From: Pedobacter sp. B4-66
Lineage (GTDB): Bacteria; Bacteroidota; Bacteroidia; Sphingobacteriales; Sphingobacteriaceae
DNA length: 64,000 nucleotides
NCBI RefSeq assembly: GCF_018492665.1
Contig: NZ_JAFVME010000006.1
Location: forward strand, 186,001 to 250,000
Direction of reading: 5' to 3'
The notes under the pieces were generated by a model. That model saw only the letters and a program-made list of their open reading frames with translations, was not told the DNA's origin and did no database searches. The translations under genes were made by a program, and so were the position numbers. Shown here in pieces: positions 46,601 through 54,500 of the stretch; within the stretch, counting starts at the first letter, position 1; each line of letters starts with the position of its first letter.

Positions 46601-46671
46601 ATTTTGAGCTGAGCCATCGCATGAAAGGACAGCAAAGAGAATATGACCGAATAAAATATTCTTTTCATCAT
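43603..46671 (-). CDS. SusC/RagA family TonB-linked outer membrane transporter
   Basis: 1022 residues. Signal peptide (about 1-20, FHAMAQ); carboxypeptidase-regulatory-like domain (about 24-100) then EEVVVIGYGTAKKSDLTGAV, the classic SusC plug entry; SINSNIDPLYVIDGV and EVLKDASSTAIYGSRGANGVI in the plug; a long barrel ending in an aromatic residue. It imports the ligand captured by the SusD partner, 11 bases downstream. No regulator (sigma/anti-sigma or hybrid kinase) or enzyme gene flanks the pair, so the substrate is open. Confidence 0.95.
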   Translation of the reverse strand: MMKRIFYSVIFSLLSFHAMAQLKIMGKVSDAKDNAPLPGVSIQVKGTKIATSADASGNYAIEVKGENDILIFSYTGYTTQEIKVGSRKTINIQLVESSSGLEEVVVIGYGTAKKSDLTGAVVTVKGEQLMDKPVANISQALQGKVAGVEVSINSTAPGAAAKVRIRGIGSINSNIDPLYVIDGVVGVDPNTVNPLDVASLEVLKDASSTAIYGSRGANGVIMITTKRGKKGDATVSYENNMNISELYRHLPTLNSAEFVKVYNESFANGQKFDQAGGVWAPPKALNHANFPLLFDTNDKPIYDTNWEKETYKPAFSQNHQLNIQGGNEKSVYSLSLGYLDQNGLAPTSAFKRYSVKMTMDNDVKDWLKIGGNINLIRSAQRLVTDGNGSLNVPRAVTEEVPIVPVKYPDGTWAGNFDIDGLEGAPNPVHIANERYTINNTLQALGNVYAVLHLSKELDFKTDFGYNLAGLKNNFYSSLNLPHLSQDQGGVANINSFMNYYWQTENYLTWNKQINDRQKLTALLGVSFQRTGYERVRSETQSFIDDIFQWHYQQAGSVKSANESQDDKSSLASFYGRLTYNIDDKYLFTATGRYDGSSRFGKNNKYAFFPSVGAAWRISQEDFLKDNKSISNLKIRASYGTSGNQEIGQGRSLAQIQPSTTVLNGAAQSTLLPSYIGNPDLKWERSIQADGGLEMGLFDDRINLTFDYYNRVTKDLLLQAPIPWSAGQVNSNVYKNVGSVRNSGIELSLNTVNVRNEDFEWSTTFLFSSNKNKVLKLNDGNADIFPGPNFLGDNFVIRVGEPIGSFYGMTRLGTYSDSESAEAAKHNLKPGDRKYIYNEDGSNHYSIIGRAYPKWTGNFSSNFKYKNWDFAFDIRFVQGVNTAANFKHSVEDRQTLSNSLATVLNAWTPTNQNTYVSQVRNYRFAQDSHFDTWWVEDGSFIRGQNFMLGYSLPQTAISKLHLSRLRIYASVQNLFLITKYTGYDPEVDTFNSGYGSNSAFSQNLDFFSNPRPRVWNLGLQASF

Positions 46672-46853
46672 AACATTAGTTTTAAAGTGTTTAGTTTGTA
46701 GAATAGCCAGGAAACCTGGAATAGTAGATTAGCTAAAACAATTTAGTTATGGGGGCAAATAAATGAAATCTACAAAGATCAACTTAGACTCAAAATGATT
46801 TAAGTAACAGCATAGCACACGCATAGTATAAAGATTTAGGTATATAAAATCAT

Positions 46854-46877
46854 TTACCTGGCTTGAAGGCCAGGTAA
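46854..46877 (-). terminator. Possible terminator at the end of the eCIS operon
   Basis: TTACCTGGC (46854-46862) and GCCAGGTAA (46869-46877) form a perfect 9-bp stem with loop TTGAAG. On the minus strand it is followed by a T-rich tract (ATGATTTTATAT). It is the first hairpin after the ATPase gene. Confidence 0.5.
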
Positions 46878-46918
46878 TACTTACTCGAGAAATGTTTTAC
46901 CGTATTGACGATTGTCAG

Positions 46919-47083
46919 TTATTCACTTAAAGGCATTGAGCGCTTTAAGAATTCCATCGTCTTTGAGGGAATTGTTGGATTGCTATTATAAATAATTGAT
47001 TTTCCTGAGAAGTTCTTTCTTAGTAGTTGAATATGTATACACAAACTCATGTCAGGCAAAATAGGGAAGATTGCTCGTTTCAT
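46919..47083 (-). CDS. Possible 54-residue small protein
   Basis: ATG at 47083, TAA ending at 46919; I translated it by hand. It begins MKRAIFPILPDMSLCIHIQL and ends FLKRSMPLSE; basic (several K/R) with one Cys. No family or signal peptide recognised. It lies 132 bases downstream of the AAA+ ATPase on the same strand and 41 bases before a hairpin, so it could be the last gene of the eCIS transcript. It may equally be a chance frame. Confidence 0.3.
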   Translation of the reverse strand: MKRAIFPILPDMSLCIHIQLLRKNFSGKSIIYNSNPTIPSKTMEFLKRSMPLSE

Positions 47084-47215
47084 AATAGGGAGTTAATATT
47101 GAACAGTTATATTTGGTTACAACACAATTAACGGATTGATTACTTCACTATAATTGTATCAACAATATAAAAAACATAATATTAAATTCCAAACATTTTA
47201 AAGATAAGCCACTTT

Positions 47216-48709
47216 TTAACTAAATGGTTTTCCTTCTTTAAATAACTCTTTCTTTATTCCATACAAAACATCTGTTAAATATATAGTTTTTTGAGAGGGC
47301 ATCGCAATTTCACCATTTTCATGAGAAATTTGGTCTAATCCGTTATGCTCATGATATCTCTCCAGGGCTTTAATACTAGAATAATGAACTATATTAACTA
47401 TGCAACCGCCTGAAATTGCGTAACTCTTTACTACTTCAGGGATATCAACAACCTCGTTTTGTCCATTACAGAATATGACATCCTGAGGAAAGGCTGACCT
47501 CCATATTTTTGCACGTTCATCGGCCTCTGGAACTGTGAATTTTAAAATAGAATTAAACCTGCGGATAAAAGCATCATCAATATTATTCTTCATATTGGTA
47601 GCCAGAATCACCATCCCATTATAATCTTCTATTCGTTGCAATAGGTAAGACACCTCCTGATTCGCATATTTATCATGGGCATCCCTAACATTCGTTCTCT
47701 TGCCAAATAAAGCATCAGCTTCGTCAAAAAACAAAATCCATCCTTTATCTTCAGCTCTGGCAAAAAGAAGCTCCAGGTTCTTTTCAGTTTCACCAATATA
47801 TTTTGAAACCACCATGGACAGATCAATTTTGTAAACATCCTTTCCCACTTCTTTACCCAATAACCCTGCAGTAAAAGTTTTGCCAGTACCAGATGGGCCA
47901 TAAAGTAAAGTACGATAACCTTTTCTTAAACGATCGCCCATGCCCCATTCGCCCACGAGCTGGTCGTTGTATTTTAACCAACTTTTCAGTTCATTAATCT
48001 GTTCTTTAAGCTCATCATTTATCACCAGATCATCCCAGGTAAGATCAGTATGGATAAGCTTTGCTGGAAAACTTATACTGAACCTTGGTGGAATTGTTTT
48101 TCCATAAATGAAAGTATCCAGATATTCAGGTGATAGAATAATTTTTCCACTCATTGCAGGTTCGCCATAGGCTTGATCATCTAACCACAAGACCTTGTTT
48201 TTCTCAAATAAATGATCAGCCCAAAATAATTTCTGAATTTCTAAACGTCTGTTAAAATCATCACCTCCCAATAAGAATAATGCCGTTTCCCCCGTTGGCA
48301 GGAACCCCCGAAAATCCTTACCTCTAACTCCCCCGATCCTTTGAAAATCTCCTGAGTTTTGAAGCTTAGATCCAATTACACGGTCAAATAAATCTGACTG
48401 TAAATGGGGAGTCAGGCCTATAAGTAGTAAACTGGCTTCGTCCGCACTGAGTCTATGCTTTTCTATAAAATCAGATAGGGAACCAGACCATCTGGTTAAA
48501 TCTAAAACCGGTTTTGCCGTATTTTCATCTGAAGGAAACCAGACGCTTAAACGATATAGTATCAATTGTTCAAGATACCTCAGCTCTTCAGGAGCATTCT
48601 GATCCGTAAAAGTTTTAAAAATCGTAACTTCCGGAGTCGTATCATTATAGTTCATATCACTGGAGTTTAGCAATTTCTTAAAATGGAATTTTAGTTTTTC
48701 AAGCATCAT
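47216..48709 (-). CDS. eCIS-associated AAA+ ATPase (Afp15-like)
   Basis: 497 residues. The N-terminal half (about 1-225) is the ClpX-unlike domain typical of these ATPases. The AAA+ core has Walker A GPSGTGKT (residues 271-278), Walker B ILFFDEAD (325-332), sensor segment MVILATNMKNNIDDAFIRRF and Arg fingers RRFN. In Afp-type particles this ATPase is needed for full particle assembly or loading. Start alternatives are ATG 48706 and 48655. It ends the readable eCIS gene row, 11 bases after the small DUF4157 gene. Confidence 0.92.
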   Translation of the reverse strand: MMLEKLKFHFKKLLNSSDMNYNDTTPEVTIFKTFTDQNAPEELRYLEQLILYRLSVWFPSDENTAKPVLDLTRWSGSLSDFIEKHRLSADEASLLLIGLTPHLQSDLFDRVIGSKLQNSGDFQRIGGVRGKDFRGFLPTGETALFLLGGDDFNRRLEIQKLFWADHLFEKNKVLWLDDQAYGEPAMSGKIILSPEYLDTFIYGKTIPPRFSISFPAKLIHTDLTWDDLVINDELKEQINELKSWLKYNDQLVGEWGMGDRLRKGYRTLLYGPSGTGKTFTAGLLGKEVGKDVYKIDLSMVVSKYIGETEKNLELLFARAEDKGWILFFDEADALFGKRTNVRDAHDKYANQEVSYLLQRIEDYNGMVILATNMKNNIDDAFIRRFNSILKFTVPEADERAKIWRSAFPQDVIFCNGQNEVVDIPEVVKSYAISGGCIVNIVHYSSIKALERYHEHNGLDQISHENGEIAMPSQKTIYLTDVLYGIKKELFKEGKPFS

Positions 48710-48720
48710 GGTATCAATGA

Positions 48721-50118
48721 TTACTTACATTTTTTTCTTTCATCCGGGTTTATAAGTTTCACCGTCAGCTCATGGATAGCAATAGTATCCTCCACTTTTG
48801 AAGGTTCGGACAATTTTTTCAATTGCTCATTTAGGACGTCCTTTCCAGTAGTTACAGATTTCATTTCTATTTTTTTGTTCGCAAACAGGAAAGAAAGCAA
48901 GGCGATTAAGCGATTTCCCAACTCGACCACTTTTTTATTCTGTTTCCCATATTTTGCAAATGTGTCCTCTAAAGCTTTTTTATTGGCATGAAAAGCTTCC
49001 TTTGCACTGGCAAAAAATTCATCCACATCCGTAGGGTGTTCTGCTTTTGCACCCGGATCCCATTCCGTGGGATCAACGATAAAATTTGCGGTTATTTGAT
49101 TGTCTTTATCCTTTTGTAAATTAATATCCCTCAGCTGAAGGAAGATATCCGTCAGATTTAAGATCCAATCTTCAGTCTTTAAACTCTTGTTAATTTTAGC
49201 CTCTTTATTGTTATTCAGGTAATGAAAAACAGCATGCCCCATTTCATGGCTTACCGTACCAACGTTAGCATCTGCCGGGTCAATAACAAGCACTGGTTCT
49301 CCTTTAAAAAGCGCAAACCTCGTCGTATTGGGTGAAATTATACACGTTTTCACCTTAAATACCTCGTTAGGAATAGTCTTATTATCGGCCTCTATTCTTG
49401 CTGCAATATCCTTTACCGGAGCTATTGATTTCCGGTCAGCTTCAGCCATACCAATTAAAATCCGTATCCCACCAATTTTATATTCTTCAAAAAAATAATC
49501 TCCCCATTTACAAGGTAACTTTAGGTCTGCAGGTATTGGATCTCTCCGGATTTGTCCGCCTGTATTTTTCCCATCATTCTGCTGCACCACATGAGTAAGC
49601 TCATGAGCTAAGAGAAATTTACCCTTAACACTGCCCGGATCAAACTTACCTTCATTAAAATAAATATCATTGCCATGGGTAAATGCCTGTGCATGCAGTT
49701 TTTTATTCATGCTCACCGCTTCCCCGTCATTATGTATCCTTACATTACTGAAATCAATACCAAAAGATGTGTTCATCTCATGAAGGACCCCTTTTGGCAG
49801 CGGGCTCCCCTTTCCTGCTGAATTTTCTATCCGTGCCGTAACCTGAGGAGATACAGTACCGCCATTTCCTTCCACTTTGGCCTGTACGGCCGAAGAATTA
49901 CTTTTCTCTTCATCTTTTTTTTCTTCTTCAGCGGCCTGAATTGGCTTTTCCTGAATTTCTTTATCTTTCGCCATTCGGGCATCATTAGTACCCAGCTTTT
50001 CATCCTCGGCAGGCGTAGCGAGACGCTGCACACTTTGCCGGGTAAAAAACGGCTTTGGTTTTATCTCATCATGCACATGTGCATTACGCAGACGGTATAC
50101 TCTTGAATTATAAGACAT
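48721..50118 (-). CDS. DUF4157 (eCIS core) protein with a second, C-terminal HEXXH metalloprotease-like domain
   Basis: 465 residues. N-terminal basic/charged leader (1-100), then the DUF4157 eCIS core (about 104-181) with FSNVRIHNDGEAV, NDIYFNEGKFDPGS and HELTH (172-176). After a linker, a second zinc motif HEMGH lies at 291-295, followed by DEFFASAKEAF (366-376), which could supply the third Glu ligand as in gluzincin toxins of the anthrax-lethal-factor/ATLF kind. DUF4157 proteins ride with eCIS particles, often as effectors. I infer a protease effector. Neighbours: haloperoxidase-like gene 24 bases upstream, ATPase 11 bases downstream. Confidence 0.88.
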   Translation of the reverse strand: MSYNSRVYRLRNAHVHDEIKPKPFFTRQSVQRLATPAEDEKLGTNDARMAKDKEIQEKPIQAAEEEKKDEEKSNSSAVQAKVEGNGGTVSPQVTARIENSAGKGSPLPKGVLHEMNTSFGIDFSNVRIHNDGEAVSMNKKLHAQAFTHGNDIYFNEGKFDPGSVKGKFLLAHELTHVVQQNDGKNTGGQIRRDPIPADLKLPCKWGDYFFEEYKIGGIRILIGMAEADRKSIAPVKDIAARIEADNKTIPNEVFKVKTCIISPNTTRFALFKGEPVLVIDPADANVGTVSHEMGHAVFHYLNNNKEAKINKSLKTEDWILNLTDIFLQLRDINLQKDKDNQITANFIVDPTEWDPGAKAEHPTDVDEFFASAKEAFHANKKALEDTFAKYGKQNKKVVELGNRLIALLSFLFANKKIEMKSVTTGKDVLNEQLKKLSEPSKVEDTIAIHELTVKLINPDERKKCK

Positions 50119-50142
50119 AACCTTAAAAATTAATTAGTTCTT

Positions 50143-51504
50143 TTACACAAAATCATTGAAATAAAATTTAGCTTTTTCCCAGGCATTTATGCCAATGGCA
50201 AGCCCCAGTTTTAGCCCTTCCTCATTTCCCCTACTAAAATGAATACCTCCATAAATACTTGATAATCCAGCCTGTTCCGCTGCAATGGTAAAAGTAGGCC
50301 AGTCTAACACAATATCCATACAAGGTGATGTCCCTGGCTCTATAACAGAACTGCCGGATGCTATCTTAGTACAACCACCAAAATTATCATTACCGGTAAA
50401 TTGTTTTAATATCGTAGCAGCAGCCTTGCTAAAACTACTGTGCATAGATACATGCTCAGGAAAAGCTGGTGTACCAACATAAGGGATCCATTGCTCTCCT
50501 TTGATTGTTTGTGTCCCCTTATGCGGACCAGCCCAGGCTTGTATATCCAGTCCTTTATATAATGCTCTGACCGCGGTTATCGGGCGTACCGAATTATAGT
50601 AATATTTACACTCCCAACATGCAATAGAAGTATCAAACAATGCATTAGCCATGGCAAAGAAAAGTTTAATGCATTGAGAGTTTTTATACTGCCCCCTTTC
50701 AGCAACAAACTGTGCAATCTCACACCAATGCCCAGGTGTTGTAAAAGTACCTGCTTCATCTGCCCAATATTCAGCAATAGCTTTTTGTTCGTCTGTCAGC
50801 GCAGCATTAATATCCAGCACTTCTTCAGCCTGTTGCCTGAATTCAGACTGCTCTTTCCTGAATGGAGGGTCAGGCCTGAATTGCCAATTAAACTGCAACG
50901 CAAATGATTTCAGCAGTCCCCAATGGGGTACTAGAAAATTCTGTATTTTAAATTCTCCCTCTGCCGTTTCTTTCCTTAGGGCCTGCCAGTAACTCAAGTC
51001 ATTAATTTTATCAAAAACATTAACGGATTGATAACCTGTATAATCAGACCAATGTGGCATATGCAAAGTACCTTGCTGATTGGATTCATCCCCATGCCTC
51101 AGCTCTATCACTAACCGTGAAACCAGATTTCCTATTCCCTGGGGTTTTGTAATATCCAGTGAAGTGTCATCCGGATCATAATCACATTCGCACATCAAAT
51201 TGCGAAACATGTCTTTATTTTCTGAGGGCAAATCCAGCCAGAACAGATCCATTAACACCCTATAAGCCGCATAACTGAATGCTGCTCTTATATTCTCTTT
51301 TACACATTCATTACCCGGTAATTTTATATACCTGGCAGTTGTTGTGCTTATGGCATATTTATCATATACACTCCATGCGTCATACATGGCGGTATGTACC
51401 ATCGCCAAAGCCCTCGCTGCAAGCGGTGGCGAAGTTTTAGTTAGTTTAATCGCCTCAAGAAGGAGTTGATTCCATTGGATGGCTAGTGCTTTTTCTGATT
51501 GCAT
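50143..51504 (-). CDS. Vanadium-dependent haloperoxidase / PAP2-like protein in the eCIS operon
   Basis: 453 residues, helical. Vanadate/phosphate-site motifs: KYYYNSVRP (KX6RP, Lys300-Pro308), TPAFPEHVSMHSSFSKAAA (345-363, where VSMHSS replaces the usual PSGHS) and IYGGIHFSRGNEEG (417-430, His422). The family oxidises halides or acts as phosphatase on vanadate-like sites. No signal peptide is visible. The N-terminal part (MVHTAMYDAWSVYD, 35-48) is typical of the larger vanadium haloperoxidases. It sits between two DUF4157 genes, gaps 20 and 24 bases, suggesting it is carried or used by the eCIS. Confidence 0.82.
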   Translation of the reverse strand: MQSEKALAIQWNQLLLEAIKLTKTSPPLAARALAMVHTAMYDAWSVYDKYAISTTTARYIKLPGNECVKENIRAAFSYAAYRVLMDLFWLDLPSENKDMFRNLMCECDYDPDDTSLDITKPQGIGNLVSRLVIELRHGDESNQQGTLHMPHWSDYTGYQSVNVFDKINDLSYWQALRKETAEGEFKIQNFLVPHWGLLKSFALQFNWQFRPDPPFRKEQSEFRQQAEEVLDINAALTDEQKAIAEYWADEAGTFTTPGHWCEIAQFVAERGQYKNSQCIKLFFAMANALFDTSIACWECKYYYNSVRPITAVRALYKGLDIQAWAGPHKGTQTIKGEQWIPYVGTPAFPEHVSMHSSFSKAAATILKQFTGNDNFGGCTKIASGSSVIEPGTSPCMDIVLDWPTFTIAAEQAGLSSIYGGIHFSRGNEEGLKLGLAIGINAWEKAKFYFNDFV

Positions 51505-51524
51505 GACATCAATAGTTATTACGT

Positions 51525-54500
51525 TTAAAAATCACCTATCTCTTCAATAACAAACCATTTATCATGAAGATCTAAAGGTGTACTAAGCTGAGGCTTGCCT
51601 TCTTTATCTTTATAAGGCACCGTCTGTTTATATACAAAATTCCCCCAATGCTGGTTGAGATCACGATAGAGTGGCCATAAATTAGAAACCCGGTCTTTGC
51701 CTTCAAAGCCCAAATCTTTAACATGATCAATATCATAACTCGCTAAATCAACATAATAGTTTTCCACTAAAAGGCTTCTGAAGCGATCTTTCTCTTTAGT
51801 GCCATCTGTTTTTTTACGTCTTATTTTAGTTCCGATATCGACAAAATTCTCCGGATCAACCCCTATCATAATAAATCTGATGCCTTCCCCTGTTGCCTTA
51901 TCCTTTTCCTTATAAGTGAGTTTTTTGGTTGGAGGCAGCTCAAGGCGCGTTTTCTCGTTAACACCTGCAGATTCTATTGGATCCGGAGGGTTCATACCTT
52001 TACTTTTCCAAAGAGAATCTTTTGGAATCAGATCATTGATAGCCAGCATATGCCCTCTCTTTGTCCACCTGATAGGGATAGGGTTTTCATAGCTGCCATC
52101 CGGAAGATCCTTTTCACTGATCAGCTCAGCAACATAAACAGACAACTGATCAAGCAGATTTTCCAGTTTCTCCTTTTTCTCCTGATAAGCTTTTTTCTTT
52201 TCATCATCTGAAAGGTCTTTTTTAGGTGGGAAGCCTCCCTTTGTTTTATCAACCTCCATTGCAATAGGTAGCGCCGCTTTCTGAGCTTCTTCTCTACCTT
52301 TATCCTTAGAGACATCCACATTCTTTATGAAAGACTCAAAAGAAGTGCCTTTCTTACTCGCCACCATTAACCGGGCATTACCCTCTTCGCCTTCAAAATA
52401 CAACTCATGTTCCTTGCCATCTTTGGCATTAAAGGTCTTCATGGACTTCCACCACCCTACAAATGCATCAATTGCTTCTTTACCCGTCTTTACCAGCCAA
52501 TCACCAGCTTCCAGCAGCTTATCTACCAGCCAATCTATTTTTTCATCTATCCATTCTTCAGCCTTTTTAGCCATCTCCCTTAATTTCTGCCCAAGCTTAC
52601 CCATGCTTAATTGGTTGGCTAAAAACTCAAGGAAGAGCGGGATTGCCTTTTCCAGATTATTTTCAAATACCAAGGCTGCATTCACTAAAGCACCCGCCAT
52701 TACCTCCGTAACATTGTCCAGTACGCCCTCCACAAATTCCAGTATCTCCCTGGCCTTTTCAATACCAGTTTCAATAGCATTATAAAAGGCAATCAATGAA
52801 TTAATAACCGGCATAATACCAGTTGGATCAAGCATGGTAACAATTTTCGCACTAATTTTTTCAATAACCTTGGTTACAATCCAGTCTACAATAGCATCTA
52901 TGGCCACATCCAGCAATTCAGCCCCCTTTGCTTTAATCACTGCAATGGTTTCGTCCAGACTATTCTCATGGAGTGCTTTCAGCCAAGCCCAGGCCTTCGC
53001 AGCACCTTTTGATATATTTGTGATCCATTTCCGCACTTTAGCTGACACCTCTTTTCCTCTTTTCTTTTCAATACTTTTATATACCTTTTCCATGCCTACA
53101 CTAAACAGGCTGCCCAGCATTTTAAATATTTCCGAAAAAGTAAACTCCTTAGGTATATACACTGGACTTCCTTTAACCGCATCAAACAGCCAGGCGGTAA
53201 AACCATCTTTTAGGTGCTTCCATTTCCGGTCAAAAAATCCTATCAGGCCAAGTTTTACCGTTTTCAGCATATTTACAAAGAATACTTTAGGCTGCTCTAC
53301 AATGCTGTCAAACACATCGAAAGTCTTATTATAAACCTTTACTGCCAGTTCTTTCGGGAATTTCAAAGCATCCAGCAACAGGTTAAAAATTTCCCATAAG
53401 GCTCCCAACAGGTTGCCATGAATAAAAAGCATGTCGATAATTTGCATGGCCTTTTTCTCCATTTTCACCCATGCCGCTTCCACATCTTTTATCTCCTTAA
53501 GGATAGGGATATGCTTAAACACATACTTGGTCAGGAAAGCGATTATTTTGTCGCGAATGCATTTTGGAATTTTATGGAATAACACATCCATCACCAGGAA
53601 GGGTAATTTATAGTAATCAGCTATCGCTTCTCCCACTTTGCTTAAAATATCGGTCACAGGCTGCAGGAATTTCACGATACGACTGAAGGCATCCTGAAGT
53701 TTAGTGATGAGTTTTTCAAGCTGCATTTCCGCCCAATCGCTTAAGGCCTCAAACTTTTCGGTCAGCCAGTCTACAATCACATTTACTGCTGCAAGTATTG
53801 TTTCACCAATATCTTTCGATATTCCTTGCAAAGCATTGACGGCACCCTTAAGGGCATTGGAAATCATACTTGCTTTCGATTTCAAAAAGCTACCCAAGGT
53901 ATGTAGCGCATTAAAGAGCCCGGGTATTAGTGCTCCCTGTATAATCCCCCTTTCTTTAATGATGGCCTCCCGGTCATGAAGATAGTGCCGGATTCTAGAG
54001 GCGGCATACATAATACCTGTTATTGCAGCAGCAGCAATAATAAAGGGCCCTGCCGGCGACAATAATAGTATAATCCCTCCCAGTACCATCAACTGGGTTT
54101 TGTACGGTTCCAGTTTCCTTTTAATAGTCTCCCATAAATCCAGGACCTTCCTCTTTACCTGTTCCCATAAGCTATCCTTATCATCACCCTCAAAACCAAT
54201 GGCTTTGGCAAACCAATGCCATATATCTGCATAAAACGCTATCACTCTTTTTATATGGGTCCAAATCTTATCCGCAACCCATTTAATCCCATCCCATATG
54301 GTACCGAAAATCTTGCTTACAAAATCCCAGATGGGCTTACCGATATCATTCCATACCTTATCAATAAATGCTTTGATTGGTGCCAGAAACTCCTTTAACT
54401 TCTCCAGAGCCGGTCCGGTTATCCCTTCGAGAATATTCGTTATAAAAAGAGAAGCCTCAGAAAAAGGCGTACAATCACCTTTTTTTAAGCGCTCTGCCGC

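Larger units (their letters stand above)
46672..47215. other. 544-base region between the eCIS ATPase and SusC genes
   Basis: No large gene. It holds a 54-codon reading frame (46919-47083, minus), a 9-bp hairpin (46854-46877) that could end eCIS transcription, a weak inverted pair CCAGG/CCTGG (46707-46719), and a near-match -7 box TTTATTTG (46756-46763, minus) for susC. The rest is AT-rich without recognisable content. Confidence 0.6.

Noticed and set aside
46756..46763. TTTATTTG as the susC promoter
   Set aside because: One mismatch to TANNTTTG and no -33 element at 17-23 bases; kept only as a note in the intergenic entry.
52327..52785. 152-codon plus-strand frame opposite the giant DUF4157 gene
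   Set aside because: It is antisense to a well-supported gene; Ser-rich low-complexity content is typical of a shadow frame.
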